From Neoarius graeffei (lineage: Eukaryota > Chordata > Actinopteri > Siluriformes > Ariidae): 64,000 nt of DNA. The notes below the pieces were generated by a model that made no database searches, was not told where the DNA came from, and worked only from the letters and a program-made list of their open reading frames with translations. Every line of letters starts with the position of its first letter. The first letter of the stretch is position 1. Shown here in pieces: positions 45,101 through 59,100 of this stretch. The stretch is taken from contig NC_083574.1 of the NCBI RefSeq assembly GCF_027579695.1, positions 42,143,059 through 42,207,058 of the forward strand, read 5' to 3'. Both the position numbers and the translations under genes were made by a program.

Positions 45101-48100
45101 ATTTTCACTGATAAAACGTAAAAGGCTAATTAAATAATCAGATGAACTGAGACAATCACATTCTGAAGCAAATTAAATAATCTTATACCGCTAACTTCAA
45201 CACACAATACAAGTTACATGGATTAATCTAAATGCAGGTAAACAACGTGTTGTTTTGTATCCAAATGAGAGTCTGTGCTTACCCGTCTGTGTTCTCACTT
45301 CTTGAAGGCCGATCTTGTGGCCGATTGTTTTGAAACAATCTGACTTTCAGTTGTTCGTTCAGTTCTCCGTTCGTTTGCTTCTTCCACGTAAGGGAGAGAT
45401 GGCAGCAATATCCAGTTTAGAAATCAGACCACTGCTCCACTCATTCTCCCTTTTCTCCATACTGAGTACTCCGCCATTGCTGCTCGGCTCAGGCAATTAC
45501 TAAAACCCGGGATGGAACGGGACGTCACCGGTTTTAGCAACAACCGTGGGGAGGTCACTGCCCGAGCGATATGTTCCGTCCCGGGTTTTAGCAACAACCC
45601 TCGGCTCACGCTCCGGGAGGACTGGTGCAACTGAACTCGCTTTCCTTTTTATAAGTAAATAAAATAAATACTTTTCCTTTTCTTGTTGTTTTCTTTAATT
45701 GTTGATACTGCAGCCTCTTTCAATACGGGCTTATAGCCAACGCTCCTTAACAGATCAGAGGTCTCGTACGAGTCTTCAGTAAAATGTGCAGAGCAGAGGA
45801 GAGACCACTTCGTAGCCGTCCAATGTGCCCGTGGACTTCTTGCAAAACGCGTCCAAATCTTTGCAGTTTGAACATTCTTGGGCCATGAATGCAATGTAAA
45901 TCCACCTTCTGTCGTGTTGCTGCACCAGGCAAAAACACAGCTACGTGGCATGGCGATAAATTAGCTCAAAATGGAGGATCGGAGTTGCAGTCAGCTCTGT
46001 GTTTTAGTATAGCGGAAATGGCGACGAGACCGATAGACTTCCTGCTGTGACGTTATGGACGTCAAGGTCATTCACTCAGACCGCTACCTATATAAATCAC
46101 TTTAATCGTAAAAATTACTATATTAGATTTATTGTTAACATTTAAAACTATTCCTGTGCCGTTCTTGAGCTCTCAAGGCGTTTATAAACGAAAGTGAGGC
46201 CATGGCTCTGCGTATCTCCTTTAAATTGCTCATTACCTTCTAAAATAAATATTTGAATAAAAATGTATTGGTCACATACACAATCATACAGAGTACAACA
46301 TGCATTGAAATGCTTATTGCAATGCTCCGTAGGTCGTGAGGATAGCTGGGGGGGAGTGGTTAAAAAAAAGGGGGGAGGGAGTAAAATAGAATATAATAAA
46401 AATAAGAATGTGATGAAGTGCTCTGCAGAACATACACTGTATATACTGTGTGTGTGTATTCTGCATATTGTGTATGTTCTGCAGAGCACTTCATCACATT
46501 CTTATTTTCATATCTGCAATATTTAAGTTCTTCCACGAAATCGGGTCATACATGAGCTGATAGCCGACAAGGCGCGTTGTGCCGAGTCAGCTATAAGCCA
46601 TGTATGATGAGGTTGAGTGGAATAACTGTTTCATTCTATCCACATTCACTGGATTTTGAGAAACGGCGCATTTTTATTTTCTGCAAATTTGATAAATAAA
46701 ACCTTTATACAAAACGTCTGACAGAATAATTTCTGCTTGGAATGTAAACAAACCGGCAAAATGACAGGAGCAATTTGTGAAAAAAATTCTATAATGTATT
46801 GAAAAAACCCCCGATATGTTCTTACCATCAAATACTTTTTAATTTTTGGTGGCTTTGGTTTCAAGTAGAGTATTTATTTCGTCTTCGGCTGGTTCAGTAA
46901 CACGCACCGCCATTTTCTTCTTCTTTTTTTAGGGTTTTTTTGGTGATTGGCAAACCAGCTTAAAGGTACATTACTGCCACCAACTGGGCTGGAGTGTGGC
47001 GCAGGCGATATGGGGGGGGACTATATAGGGTGTTTCAAAAACTTTATTATTTGAGATGTAAATATCCCAGAAACTTCATAGTCTTGGCAGATGAAACCGA
47101 ACAGGCTTAATGTTGAGCAAAAGAAGATTTATTCCTCAAAATCTGAACGAGAAATTCAGAGGTATGTGGGATCCATGAACAATTTCACAAATTTTCAGGA
47201 TGTGCGCCACCTGAGACACACACACAGCCTTCCTCTTTGAACTTTTTGTGCCGTGTCCAAATCTGCATTGCAGTTGGTGCATTTTCAGAGAATTCTCTCA
47301 TAAATACACGCTGCACAGTCTTGTTCGACTGTGTTCGAGCGCACTCTAACACACCCAGCGCCTTTTCTTTTCCAGCGAACGGCATTTCTATACCTAAAAA
47401 GATCAAAACAAAAAACAGAAAATTTTGACCTGTTTCCACACACGCTGTTAAAATTTGAGGTCAGTTGAACAAGAATTGGCAAAGTTATTAGATTGTGACA
47501 TATTACATTTTTTTTGAAGCGCACTGCATTTTTTTTCAGCTATTTCTGTTTCTTTTAAATACTTGATAAAGTGGTATATCTGACTTGATGCACTCTGCCA
47601 TTTTGTTTTTCTCTACTCATGGTATATGAGCTGATATCCTAGTAGTAGAGTAGCCAATCAGAGCGCGTGATTGCTCATATCCAGTGAATGTGGATAGAAT
47701 AAGCACAATATACAGTGGGGCAAAAAAGTATTTAGTCAGTCACCAATTGTGCAAGTTCTCCCATTTAAAAAGATGAGAGAGGCCTGTAATTTTCATCATA
47801 GGTATACCTCAACTATGAGAGACAAAATGAGAAAAAAAATCTAGAAAATCACATTGTCTGATTTTTAAAGAATTTATTTGCAAATTATGGTGGAAAATAA
47901 GAATTTGGTCAATAACAAAAGTTCATCTCAATACTTTTCTATGGGGTTGAGATCTGGAGACTGGCTAGGCCACTCCAGGACCTTGAAATGCTTCTTACGA
48001 AGCCACTCCTTTGTTGCCCGGGCGGTGTGTTTGGGATCATTGTCATGCTGAAAGACCCAGCCACGTTTCATCTTCAATGCCCTTGCTGATGGAAGGAGGT

Positions 48101-51100
48101 TTTCACTCAAAACCTCACGATACATGGCCCCATTCATTCTTTCCTTTACACGGATCAGTCGTCCTGGTCCCTTTGCAGAAAAACAGCCCCAAAGCATGAT
48201 GTTTCCACCCCCATGCTCCACAGTAGGTATGGTGTTCTTTGGATGCAACTCAGCATTCTTTCTCCTCCAAACATGACAAGTTGAGTTTTTACCAAAAAGT
48301 TCTATTTTGGTTTCATCTGACCATATGACATTCTCCCAATCCTCTTCTGGATCATCCAAATGCTCTCTAGCAAACTTCAGACGGGCCTGGACATACAGTA
48401 TACTGGCTTAAGCAGGGGGACACGTCTGGCACTGCAGGATTTGAGTCCCTGGCAGCGTAGTGTTACTGATGGTAGCCTTTGTTACTTTGGTCCAAGCTCT
48501 CTGCAGGTCATTCACTAGGTCCCCCCGTGTGGTTCTGGGATTTTTGCTCACCGTTCTTGTGATCATTTTGACCCCACGGGGTGAGATCTTGCGTGGAGCC
48601 CCAGATCGAGGGAGATTATCAGTGGTCTTGTATGTCTTCCATTTTCTAATAATTGCTCCCACAGTTGATTTCTTCACACCAAGCTGCTTACCTATTGCAG
48701 ATACAGTCTTCCCAGCCTGGTGCAGGTCTACAATTTTGTTTCTGGTGTCCTTTGACAGCTCTTTGGTCTTGGCCATAGTGGAGTTTGGAGTGTGACTGTT
48801 TGAGGTTGTGGACAGGTGTCTTTTATACTGATAACGAGTTCAAACAGGTGCCATTAATACAGGTAACGAGTGGAGGACAGAGGAGCCTCTTAAAGAAGTT
48901 GTTACAGGTCTGTGAGAGCCAGAAATCTTGCTTGTTTGTAGGTGACCAAATACTTATTTTACCGAGGAATTTACCAATTAATTCATTAAAAATCCTACAA
49001 TGTGATTTCCTGGATTCTTTCCCCCCATTCTGTCTCTCATAGTTGAAGTGTACCTGTGATGAAAATTGCAGGCCTCTCTCATCTTTTTAAGTGGGAGAAC
49101 TTGCACAATTGGTGGCTGACAATACTTTTTTGCCCCACTGTATACCGTAGAATATGTATAAATATATTGCACACAAGAAATATATCGCACTGTAACCAGC
49201 GTGTTGAAATGTATATTGCACTGTAATTAGGTTGCACAAAGAGGTATAATTGCTACAGAAATTTACTGTATGTGTGTATATTTTGTACTTTAGTTAGTTG
49301 AATGGTAAATTCCCAAATTAAATTAAATTCTCCAAAATTTAATGGTAAATTCCTAGTTATGTTTCATTGCCATTTACAAGATTTTTGTTACTTGAACAAA
49401 TGATGCCTTAAATATCTAAAACTCTTCTGTTACTTTAAACTTGAGTTTTTTGGGCTTTTTTTTTTTAAGCTCGTGTTTAATAAAAATGTGTCGACATGGT
49501 ATTTTCATTCAATATTTTTGAAAAATATTGTGATGTAAAATTCTGGGTATGTCACCCACCCCTATGTTTCCCAGTAAAGATTTTTTTCAGTATTGTTAGG
49601 AGTGTGAGGTTAACTCCTTTATGGTAATGTTACTGTTGCCTCCTCAGCACTTGTAGAGTTCACTGAGGCAGATGAAGCACTGGCTGATCAGGCAGTTTTG
49701 GGAGGAGTCTTCCTCTTCCTGACAGAGGGCGTTCTGGCAAGTGAAGGCTTCTGCCAGGAGGAGTTTTACACTCGGCGACTTCATGCCCTTATCACTGATT
49801 TCCTAGCTCTCATGCCCATGAAGGTATGCACAAGAGTGAAAGATTTATACCTGTTGTGTGTGTGTGTGTTAACGTCACTCTCATAAAGCATGTATAAATT
49901 GAGATGATGTGTGAAATGGCTGTGTTCAGGTGAAGCAGTTGCGTAACCGTGCTGATGAAGATGCTCGACTGATCCACATGGCAATGCAGATGGGCAGCGA
50001 GCCTCCATCTTCTCTGCGGAAAGACCTGGAGCACCTTATGATACTGGTATGATGAGTGGTGTTCGGCTTTCAAGATGTATATGTTATTTACCAGCTGGGA
50101 GGTCCATATCGTGAAGTACCGTGACCGAGGTCTTGAAAGTACTGAGCGAGCCCCTCTGGGCCGAGGTCAGTATTCAAGGCCGAGGTCACGGTATTTCACC
50201 ATACGGACCGACCTTAAGCTGGTAAATTAATATATTTATTATTTTCTTTCCCAAATTCTAACAGAAAACGAGAGCGCCCAAAAGGGAAAACCGAGCCGAG
50301 CCGCCATTTTGAATCCTCATTCACGGCTGTAATGCAAATGGCTTCCTCCTCGGTATACAAGTGCACTTCCATGGCAGCAAAAAAACTACATTTTGCCGCC
50401 TATGTAGTGCCCTATTTATACAAATAGGAGTCATTCAGGATTCAGCCATGTTTTTGCTCGGTGTTAGCAGCGGTTAGAGGTTTTTAGTTTTCTCCTGAAA
50501 TGTTTTCTTTTATTTCTTCTTCCTCAGGGTAGTAAAACTCGCTTTCGCTGTGAACACTGTCGTTATCGCTGTCCATGCTGTAAAATTAATGCTATTATGC
50601 TGAGAAATGCTGGCAAAAATGTATAAAATTTTTGATAAAAATCTTATAAATAAATCTTATAAAAAAGATAAATGTTGACAAAAATTGCTACTATGTTTGT
50701 TGTTGTGAATGAGCGAGTCGCCAGAGGTCCGTAACTGGGGTCTGTACCGTAGGATACGGACCCGCTTGCGAGCCAGTCAGAGCGCTGGATTTGATGGAAA
50801 CCGGACCGCGGAAAAAAAACCCCTCTATTTATTTATTTATTTATTTATTTGTGTAGCTATTCCAAAATTTTGTGTTGCCTTTTTTTTTGTGTGTGTATAA
50901 ATAAGTAATAAATAAGTAATAAATGTGCAAATGACAGAAAATAAAGACATGAGTCTTATGACAAGTTTACAACCATGTTTTATTGCAGTGAGCTTTTATA
51001 TCATTGTGCTAATATGCAGATGTAATGGTACAACTACTACAGCAAGCTTTAAGACCCAGTTTTGGTCATTACACATTACTCATATCCAGCTAGGAAGGTC

Positions 51101-51367
51101 ATCTGTTTGAGCCCTCATTTTTAAGCTAATTTTGTGATCAAGAGGTCTGAGTAATGTTAGAAAAGGTTTTGGTGTTCTTCTAAGTTTCATGAATAATGCT
51201 ATTTATGCTTAAACGTTATAATGCGCTAAGGCGAAGTCCGACACTGTAATGGCTTATTTTATGCAAAATATTTAGTTTTAAGGTGTGCAAATAAACTTTT
51301 TGGATATTTCCGTTTCAAATACTGGATTCCGTGTTTTCCGTCCGTTTACCGCGATTGCAGAAAACTG

Positions 51368-51403
<36 letters not shown>

Positions 51404-53093
51404 CATTTATTTATTAATTCATCCATCCCCTGCTGGACAATAAGCGACTGACTAACCCAGTGACCCTGGGAATGTTATAAGCAAAGCTTATAATTTTCTT
51501 AGAGAAGTTGGCCAACTTTTTGCATCGCATTTCTGTGTGATACGTTGGGGAAATTTGATTCGCAATTCTTCAAGTACTGTGTTGTGCTGCCTAAATTTAA
51601 AAAAAAAAAAAGTGTGTGTGTGTTTTGGTATTTGTCAGATTGGCGAGTTCTACAGTAAGGACTCCTTTGGGTTGGAGTTAGCTGTGGAGTTCTGGTGTCC
51701 ATCAGAATCCTTGCAGCACACATCACTTACAGGATCATTTCTAGGCGTGGCCCTACAGAGGCCCCCTCACAAACAGGTGTGTCTATTTTTGTGTTTGGTT
51801 TTGTTTTAGTAAGTGTTTTAACCAGTCTGTAGACAGTAATGATGAGCGATGCAGTTTTGAGCTTATAAAATGCGTGTGTTGCACAGGTGGTCCTCTCCAA
51901 GTTTGTCCGTCAGATGGGGGACCTGCTGCCTGCCACTTTGTATATCCCCTACTTGCGTATGTTGAAAGGGCTTGCCAACGGGCCACAGTGTTCTCACTAC
52001 TGCTTCAGCCTGCTCAAGTCCAATGGAGCGCCACACGGTAAACATCACTGCAGGTCCATAATGTGCATGAAGTCAGCGCCATTGGTGGTGTTTTAAAGTA
52101 ATCCCAGTGGCATAACTGTTGTCGAGATTGTGCAACTTCGCCATCAGGTTTCGGCATACTGAGGTTTCAGTTGCTATACATGCACGTAGCTCATTTACTA
52201 AATGTTCACGTTAGCACAAGGCAGGTTGGTGATCTCATTCCCAGCTTGTCTTTAGTGAGTGTGTAGAGGCTTTTATCAGTTAAGAACAGCTGTTACAGGG
52301 AACAGGGAATCAACGATGGAGTGATGTGCTGTAACCCTGAGACCAAGCACAGTTATAATTACCTCCAGTAGCAGCCTGTGGTGTTTTATTTCTCTTCGCA
52401 ATTTGCCACTACTAACCGTTATTTATTTATTAAGTACAACACACCATGCAGCTTGTCATGTTACGGAAAAACCACAAAGTCCTCTGTTCTTAAAAAAAAC
52501 ATGCTGGAAAAGTTTTATCTCTGATGGGTTCAAAGCTCTGACACCGGAGACTCTTTCCAAAAATGCTAAATAATCTCTTCAGATATCTTCACCATTCAAA
52601 TACCATATATACTCATGTTTTTACATTTGTTTATTTGCCGCATCCATCACAGGCGTCCTTATTTATGCTGTTACTATAGAAACAATTTTAAAACAAGAGC
52701 ATTTGTATGAACCTGTGATTTGCCTTGTAGCCAGAGCTGCTTCATTAACACGTACTGAACGATCAGGATCGTCAATTCAAGAGCACTGTGATTGATTTTT
52801 TGACTGATTGATTTGCTTTATTCCGAACAGTAAAGAAGATATAAAAACAAACTAAAAATAAAAAAGGCAGTCATCAAAACATCGTCATAAACAGAGTAGT
52901 GTAGCCACAAGGCAATAATATAATAGTGTTCGTAAAGGATTAGGAAGAAGTAAATAACTTATCAAATCCTAACCCTCTATACCACCGTTTAATCAAACAT
53001 CACTTTCCACCATAATAAACTATATATACAAAAGAAAGCAAAATCGACAACAAAACAAAACATACCAACATGGTCTAATATCGCCCAAATCAA

Positions 53094-53153
<60 letters not shown>

Positions 53154-56100
53154 AATACTTATGCATATATACACACATACAATACATATATACTGTACAT
53201 ACATATACACATACCCATGTGTGATTAGTAACCCTAGAACTACTGTACAGTTTTCTACAAATATAGATGAAAGTCTATTTGACCAAACTCTTGAAAATCT
53301 CCGGTTTTCCGAATGGAGAAATGTATTTTTCGGATTTTTCGCGTTCCTAGACGCGGTGTAATACTTCGCATCGTCCTTGCTTGGGCGCAGTCCTTAAATA
53401 GCCCAAACATAGTTCATTGATTAAAGACAGGTGTTCTTTGTTAACAGCGCGTGTGCTGGAGCTTGTTAGGCTGGCGTGCCCAAGGCACGCACACGAGCTA
53501 AGGCGCGCAGGACTGACACCGTTCTGCGCAAGCGCAACACAATCGCACTAGAAAGCGTGGTCAAGCTGCCAGTGTAGCTGCAGTCTTTTTAGTTGCGAAT
53601 TATAAGTATTTCCTCGTGTGTTAATAATTCGCCATGTCGAAACAAGCAAAACTTTCCTCCTTCTTTCGACGTGAAGACAGGTAAGCAATTTATTATATTT
53701 TTTTCCATCAAAGTTGTATTTTGTGGCTTCGAAGCTAAGTTTTAGTGCCGTTTCTAGAACACATCATCAAGAAAACGTGGAAGAAGCAGCAATGTGGGTT
53801 GTTTTACAATCAGGGTACGCAAGCTAAAAATCACATTTAACACTTATTCTCTTCAATATCAAAAGGCTTGACTAAATAAACTTGGTTGTTTATTGTAGCC
53901 GTGTGATAGCTCTATTTACCATGCAAAAAAAAATTTGATGATAACGTTATTTTTGGTGAATGTCAGGCAATATATGTCATATTTAGCAAAATTACTTGTG
54001 TCATTTAGAAAAAGTGCTTTTTTTGACCACAGGTAGCTCCAAAAGGGATGCACTTAAATCATTCTTTATACCATAAAACACATATTTGGTTCCATATCAT
54101 TGGAAACATCGTTAAGTTTTCATGTTGAATGCCAGTAAGTTTTCAGACTATTTTGATCAAATTAGTATGTAACTGTGTCAAAAAAAATGCCCTCTCCGAG
54201 ACAGCTAATTTTTCAATATGAAATAACATATCTAAAATGATTATTTTCATTATTTCCTAAAATGTGGTCAAGATATTGGGACATAAATATTAGAGACAAC
54301 TAACACAAAGCTTACAGCCTTATATTTAAAAGCACTATGGCAGTAGTGGATTCTGAATTGTCAAAAAAAAAAAAAGTCCTCTCCGAGAATCACTTCATTT
54401 GTTTCTCCCAGCCCTGCTTAAAGCGACACTTAATCTTGTTATAATACAAACTATTACACATGCCTATGTTCATATGTGTATTAATTTCCAAAAGTGCAGA
54501 TTTGATGGGTTTTTTTTTAAACCAGTTTGAATCAATTTGAATTTTGGACCCCTGTGACACAAACTTTGTACCCTGATTGTAAAACAACCCATATTGGAAG
54601 AGCCGGTTTCTAAGCTGCCTAAAACTAACAATGGTAATTTATTTTTTGTTACATAATGCACTCAGGCTGCCAGTCAGTGTGTGACACACACACACGCACC
54701 TGAAAAATCCTAGCTACGCCCCTGATTTACATGAGAAATTTGGTATTCATTGGTGTGTTTAAATTTACAGACAATACGAACTAATGTAAACAATTGGCTT
54801 CAACTCGCATAAATATGAATTGGAAATGTTTAGTTCACTTTAGCTTCTGCAAACGCACAACTCTGCTAAAAGATTGATAAACGAGGCTCAGTGTCCCCAA
54901 CACTGAAACCTGAAAGCTTTAGAAACTCTAACAGACCTTTACTTTTTAACAGCACTGTTTTGGGATTTTGCTGAGTTTACCTTCAACTGTCTGATATTTT
55001 TTTTCAAAGTAATGAACTGCGTAGCAGGAAAATCACCGCGTTTTCTAAATGCACTCCTGAAAATTACTCATTAACCAGGGGAATTAAATTTGATATTTTT
55101 GACATGTTAATCATTAATGTACATGAAAGAAAAAGGCTTAAAAGTTATAACTTGTTTTAGGGAAAATAAGCACTAAAATGCACTAGAATCTTAGTTTGAC
55201 TTTCAAAAGTTCAGGATTTTTTTTTCTTTGCTCCACTTTCATCTTTATACAAAGCATCGTGTTACTGTTTTATCAATCAGTCAAAAAAGGATTGTGGTTA
55301 AAACTGTGCATATCTGGTTTTGTTCCGTTTTTGAATTGGAAGTACACAATTGTAGGAACTGAAGAGTGTAGAAATGTGGGATTTGACATCCGTTTGCATG
55401 GGAATGATTGATCATGGAATTTACTAGAGAGTATGAAATTTATAACTGCGCCCTGTCTTAACTAATTTTCATATAATTTGAGGAAATATCATTTCCAGAG
55501 CCTAATCTAGGGCGCGTAATACGCGATAATACGCGTTTTTTATCTGTCTGTCGCACATCCACTTTTTGGGCGCGAGAGTGATATCGCGTACCTATTAATT
55601 TTGTCACGCATTTATAAGTAGAGAGCGTGTAGTCGCGTTTTACTGAATCTTGTGCGTATCAATTTGTCAGCACCCGCTAGCAAGCACTGCGGTAAATATA
55701 GCGTTGTTTACACACCAATCGGAAAATATCGGAAAGGACCGAAGTATTCCGAATGGTTTATTTAGCGGGTAAAACAGTTTTGTGAACTATTACATCATTG
55801 GTCACTGAACCGGAAGACAGTGTATCTCAACCAATCGTGTGTGAAGTGTTTTAAAAATACCCAAAAGCACATGGCATATCGTTCTGTCTCATCCAAACAT
55901 AACATTCAGAGCCTCCAGGATTTCGCGATTTGCAACATCAACGCAAATTCAACCAATCCCCGCGAATTCAGGGCGGCGTTGCAATTCTATCCAATCACTG
56001 CAACTTTCCCGCAAATTTGACCAATCGTTGGTGTCGTCTTGCAGTGACGTCGACAAACTACCTTCCGCCTTACTTCCGTGTATACGTTCAAGAGAAGCAG

Positions 56101-59100
56101 CATGTGCGCAGTGTTGCCAGATTGGGCGGTTTTAAGTGCATTTTGGCGGGTTTTGAACATATTTAGGCTGGAAAACGCCAGCAGTATCTGGCAACATTGC
56201 ATGAATAGGCTTAAATTCTGTTACTGAAAGTGTGTTATGTTTACAGTGAAGCACTGTGTGCACTTTATTTTTTTTTACTTAAAAATTAATGGATGCCAAC
56301 ATTTTTGCCAAAATGGTATTTTATTTCCCATTGTTTAGGCAGCTTCAGCATCATACTGTGAGATTCTGTTCAAATTGTTTTTTTTCTTCCATGAAGCCTG
56401 AGCCATTTATTTTATTAGTTTATAATTATTGTTTAATTTAGTCTTCAGGAGAGACTGCCTGCACACAGTACTAGTATTAATAGTGTTTTTTCTTACATGA
56501 AAGCTGAGGCATTTATATTATATTTTAAGGTAACTTCATGTTGTGCTGTGAGGTTCTCTGCACTTTAACTTTTGAACCAACAGGTGCATTTGGATAAGTA
56601 AAGCCTATTTTTCTGCATTTTTGTAGTCCTGGTAATCTTTTATATTCTACATGATTGCTCGGGTTTTTTTTGAGTAATTTGTTTAATTTTTCTTGTTGAA
56701 AGTTCAATTTAGTATTATGTTAATGATATTCTAAAAGTAAAGATTAATAAACCTGTTCTGTTTATAGATGTACTCTTGAAAATATCTACCAATGTATTAC
56801 TTATTTTTCTGTCCCCACTAACTGGAACAAATGAGGGATATTTTTACCCATGTTAATATTTTCTGTCCCCTGTTTCTACAACTAGTGAGGGATCTGTCCC
56901 CTATTTTCAAATTCCTAGATTAGGCTCTGATTTCAAATGTCACTTTAATGTCTGTTGATGTGATGCTTACTAGACTTGTGTCTAGGTGATGTATAGAAAA
57001 TGAATCACTTTATTACTTGCTAGTCTGAATACAGGGTAAGAAGGAATGAGTGCTCTTGCCCCTTTATTTAGGCCTTTGTGTATACAGTGTGATATTGTTA
57101 AAAGTAAAGTGTGTGTGTGTGTGTGTGTGTGTTTTTCAGGAGAGAAATTGCAGGGTGGTGTATCTGGATGCCCAGTGTCGTGGGAGCACTTGTTCCATTC
57201 CCTCATGCTGTACAATGAGAACCTGAGACGGGACGTTCCCAGTGCAGACTTCACCCAGTATCGCCATCCACCCATCAGAGGCATCACGCAGAGAGAGCTG
57301 GAGGGGCTGACTGCTTTCCTCCAACTGCTCACCACTATCATCACCTGGGTAACACACACACGCACGCGTGCGCATGCTCTCACGTGATAGAATACTCGAA
57401 GACATTTCACTGACCTAATAATTAATGTGGTTAATTATTGCAGTGCTGCACCTAAATCTGTATAAATCTATAATAATTATAAATCTAACCATAACTCCAA
57501 CAACCACAAGGAAATAATTTGGCATTTTTAATTTTTGTGGCTACTGCCTCATAGGGTAGGGCCAATGATTTTCCACGATCGCGGAAAACGGACGGAAATT
57601 ACGGAATTTTTATAGTGAAACGGATTTTTGACTGCCAAACGGAATTTTTGGAAATAATGTTTTTTGTTTTTTTTTTAGTATATCTGTGCTTGTATTCGTT
57701 TTTTCAACATTGCTCTCGTGTCAAAGTGTAACTGCCGCAGAAGGCTTCTGCGCAACTGCCGCTAACGCCCAAGCAGACATGCCTTTCCGGTCAAGGCAGC
57801 TTTGTCGGTGATTGTGATTGGCTTGTGGCACACCTAGCCAGCCAATGAGCTGCTCGTTTACAGATTCGCTCCCCGCGTCACAACCAGAATGGCGACCGCG
57901 AAAAAAATGAATGCATCCTATCAGTAGAGTTACAGCTTCTGAGCGTGCGAAGCGATTTCCAGACGATTTCTACGGTGACAGTGACATTTTATTTTGTAAG
58001 TTTTGTGACCACAGCATTGATTTCGTCAGGGTTGACACGTGCAAGGACCACCTGCAATCCAAAAACACGCGCTTCATAAACATCTTCTAAATGACAGAAG
58101 ATTCAGTCTCATGGAGACCAACACTAAACAACTTATGATGCTCTATCATAATGGCGATATCGAGCAGCGTTTCGAGGTACTCTGAGAGCACTCAATGATT
58201 GATCTGCAAGGAATATTCAGGACTGTCATTACAATCAAAGTCAAACTATTCTAGTCTGTTTGAGAGTGTGTTCTGTGTTTTGTTAGGAAACACTGTTTCA
58301 TGAGTTTGTGGTGTACTAAAAAAGATGGAGATATATTTACCAGCTGGGAGGGCCGTATCGTGAAATACCGTGACCGAGGTCTTGAAAGTACTGAGCGAGG
58401 CCCTCTGGGCCGAGGTCAGTATTCAAGGCCGAGGTCACGGTATTTCACCATACGGACCGACCTTAAGCTGGTAAGTCATATGTTTATTATTTTCTTTACC
58501 AAATTCTAACAGAAAACGAGAGCGCCCGAAAGGGAAAACCGAGCCGAGCCGCCATTTTGAATCCTCTTTCACGGCTGTAATGCAAATGGCTTCCTCCTCG
58601 GTATACAAGTGCACTTCCATGGCAGGAAAAAAACTACATTTTGCCGCCTATGTAGTCCCCTATTTATACAAAATTGAGTCATTCAGGATTCAGCCATGTT
58701 TTTGCTCGGCGTTAGCAACAGTTAGAGGTTTTTAGCTTTCTCCTGAAATGTTTTCTTTTATTTTTTCTTCCTCAGGGTAGTAAAACTCACTTTCACTGTG
58801 AACACTGTCATTATCGCTATCCATGCTGTAAAGTTAATGCTATTATGCTGAGAAATGCTGGCAAAAATTTATAAGATTTTTGATAATCTTATTAATAAAT
58901 CTTATTAAAAAAAAAAAGATAAATGTTGACAAAAAAATGCTACTATGTTTGTTGTTGTGAACGAGTGAGTCGCCAGAGGTCCGTAACCGGGGTCCGTGCC
59001 GTAGGATACGGACCCACTCGCCAGCCAATCAGAGCGCAGGATTTGGACCGCGAAAAAAAAAAAAGAGTAATATTTTTAAACAGTCATTTATGAGTATTGT

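Noticed and set aside
53096..53150. CRISPR-like or regulatory repeat
   Set aside because: It is a plain (AT)n microsatellite in a vertebrate intron.
57046..57387. Alternative 113-codon gene around exon 12
   Set aside because: It is the nup205 exon frame extended into both introns; the acceptor and donor sites and homology define the true exon.
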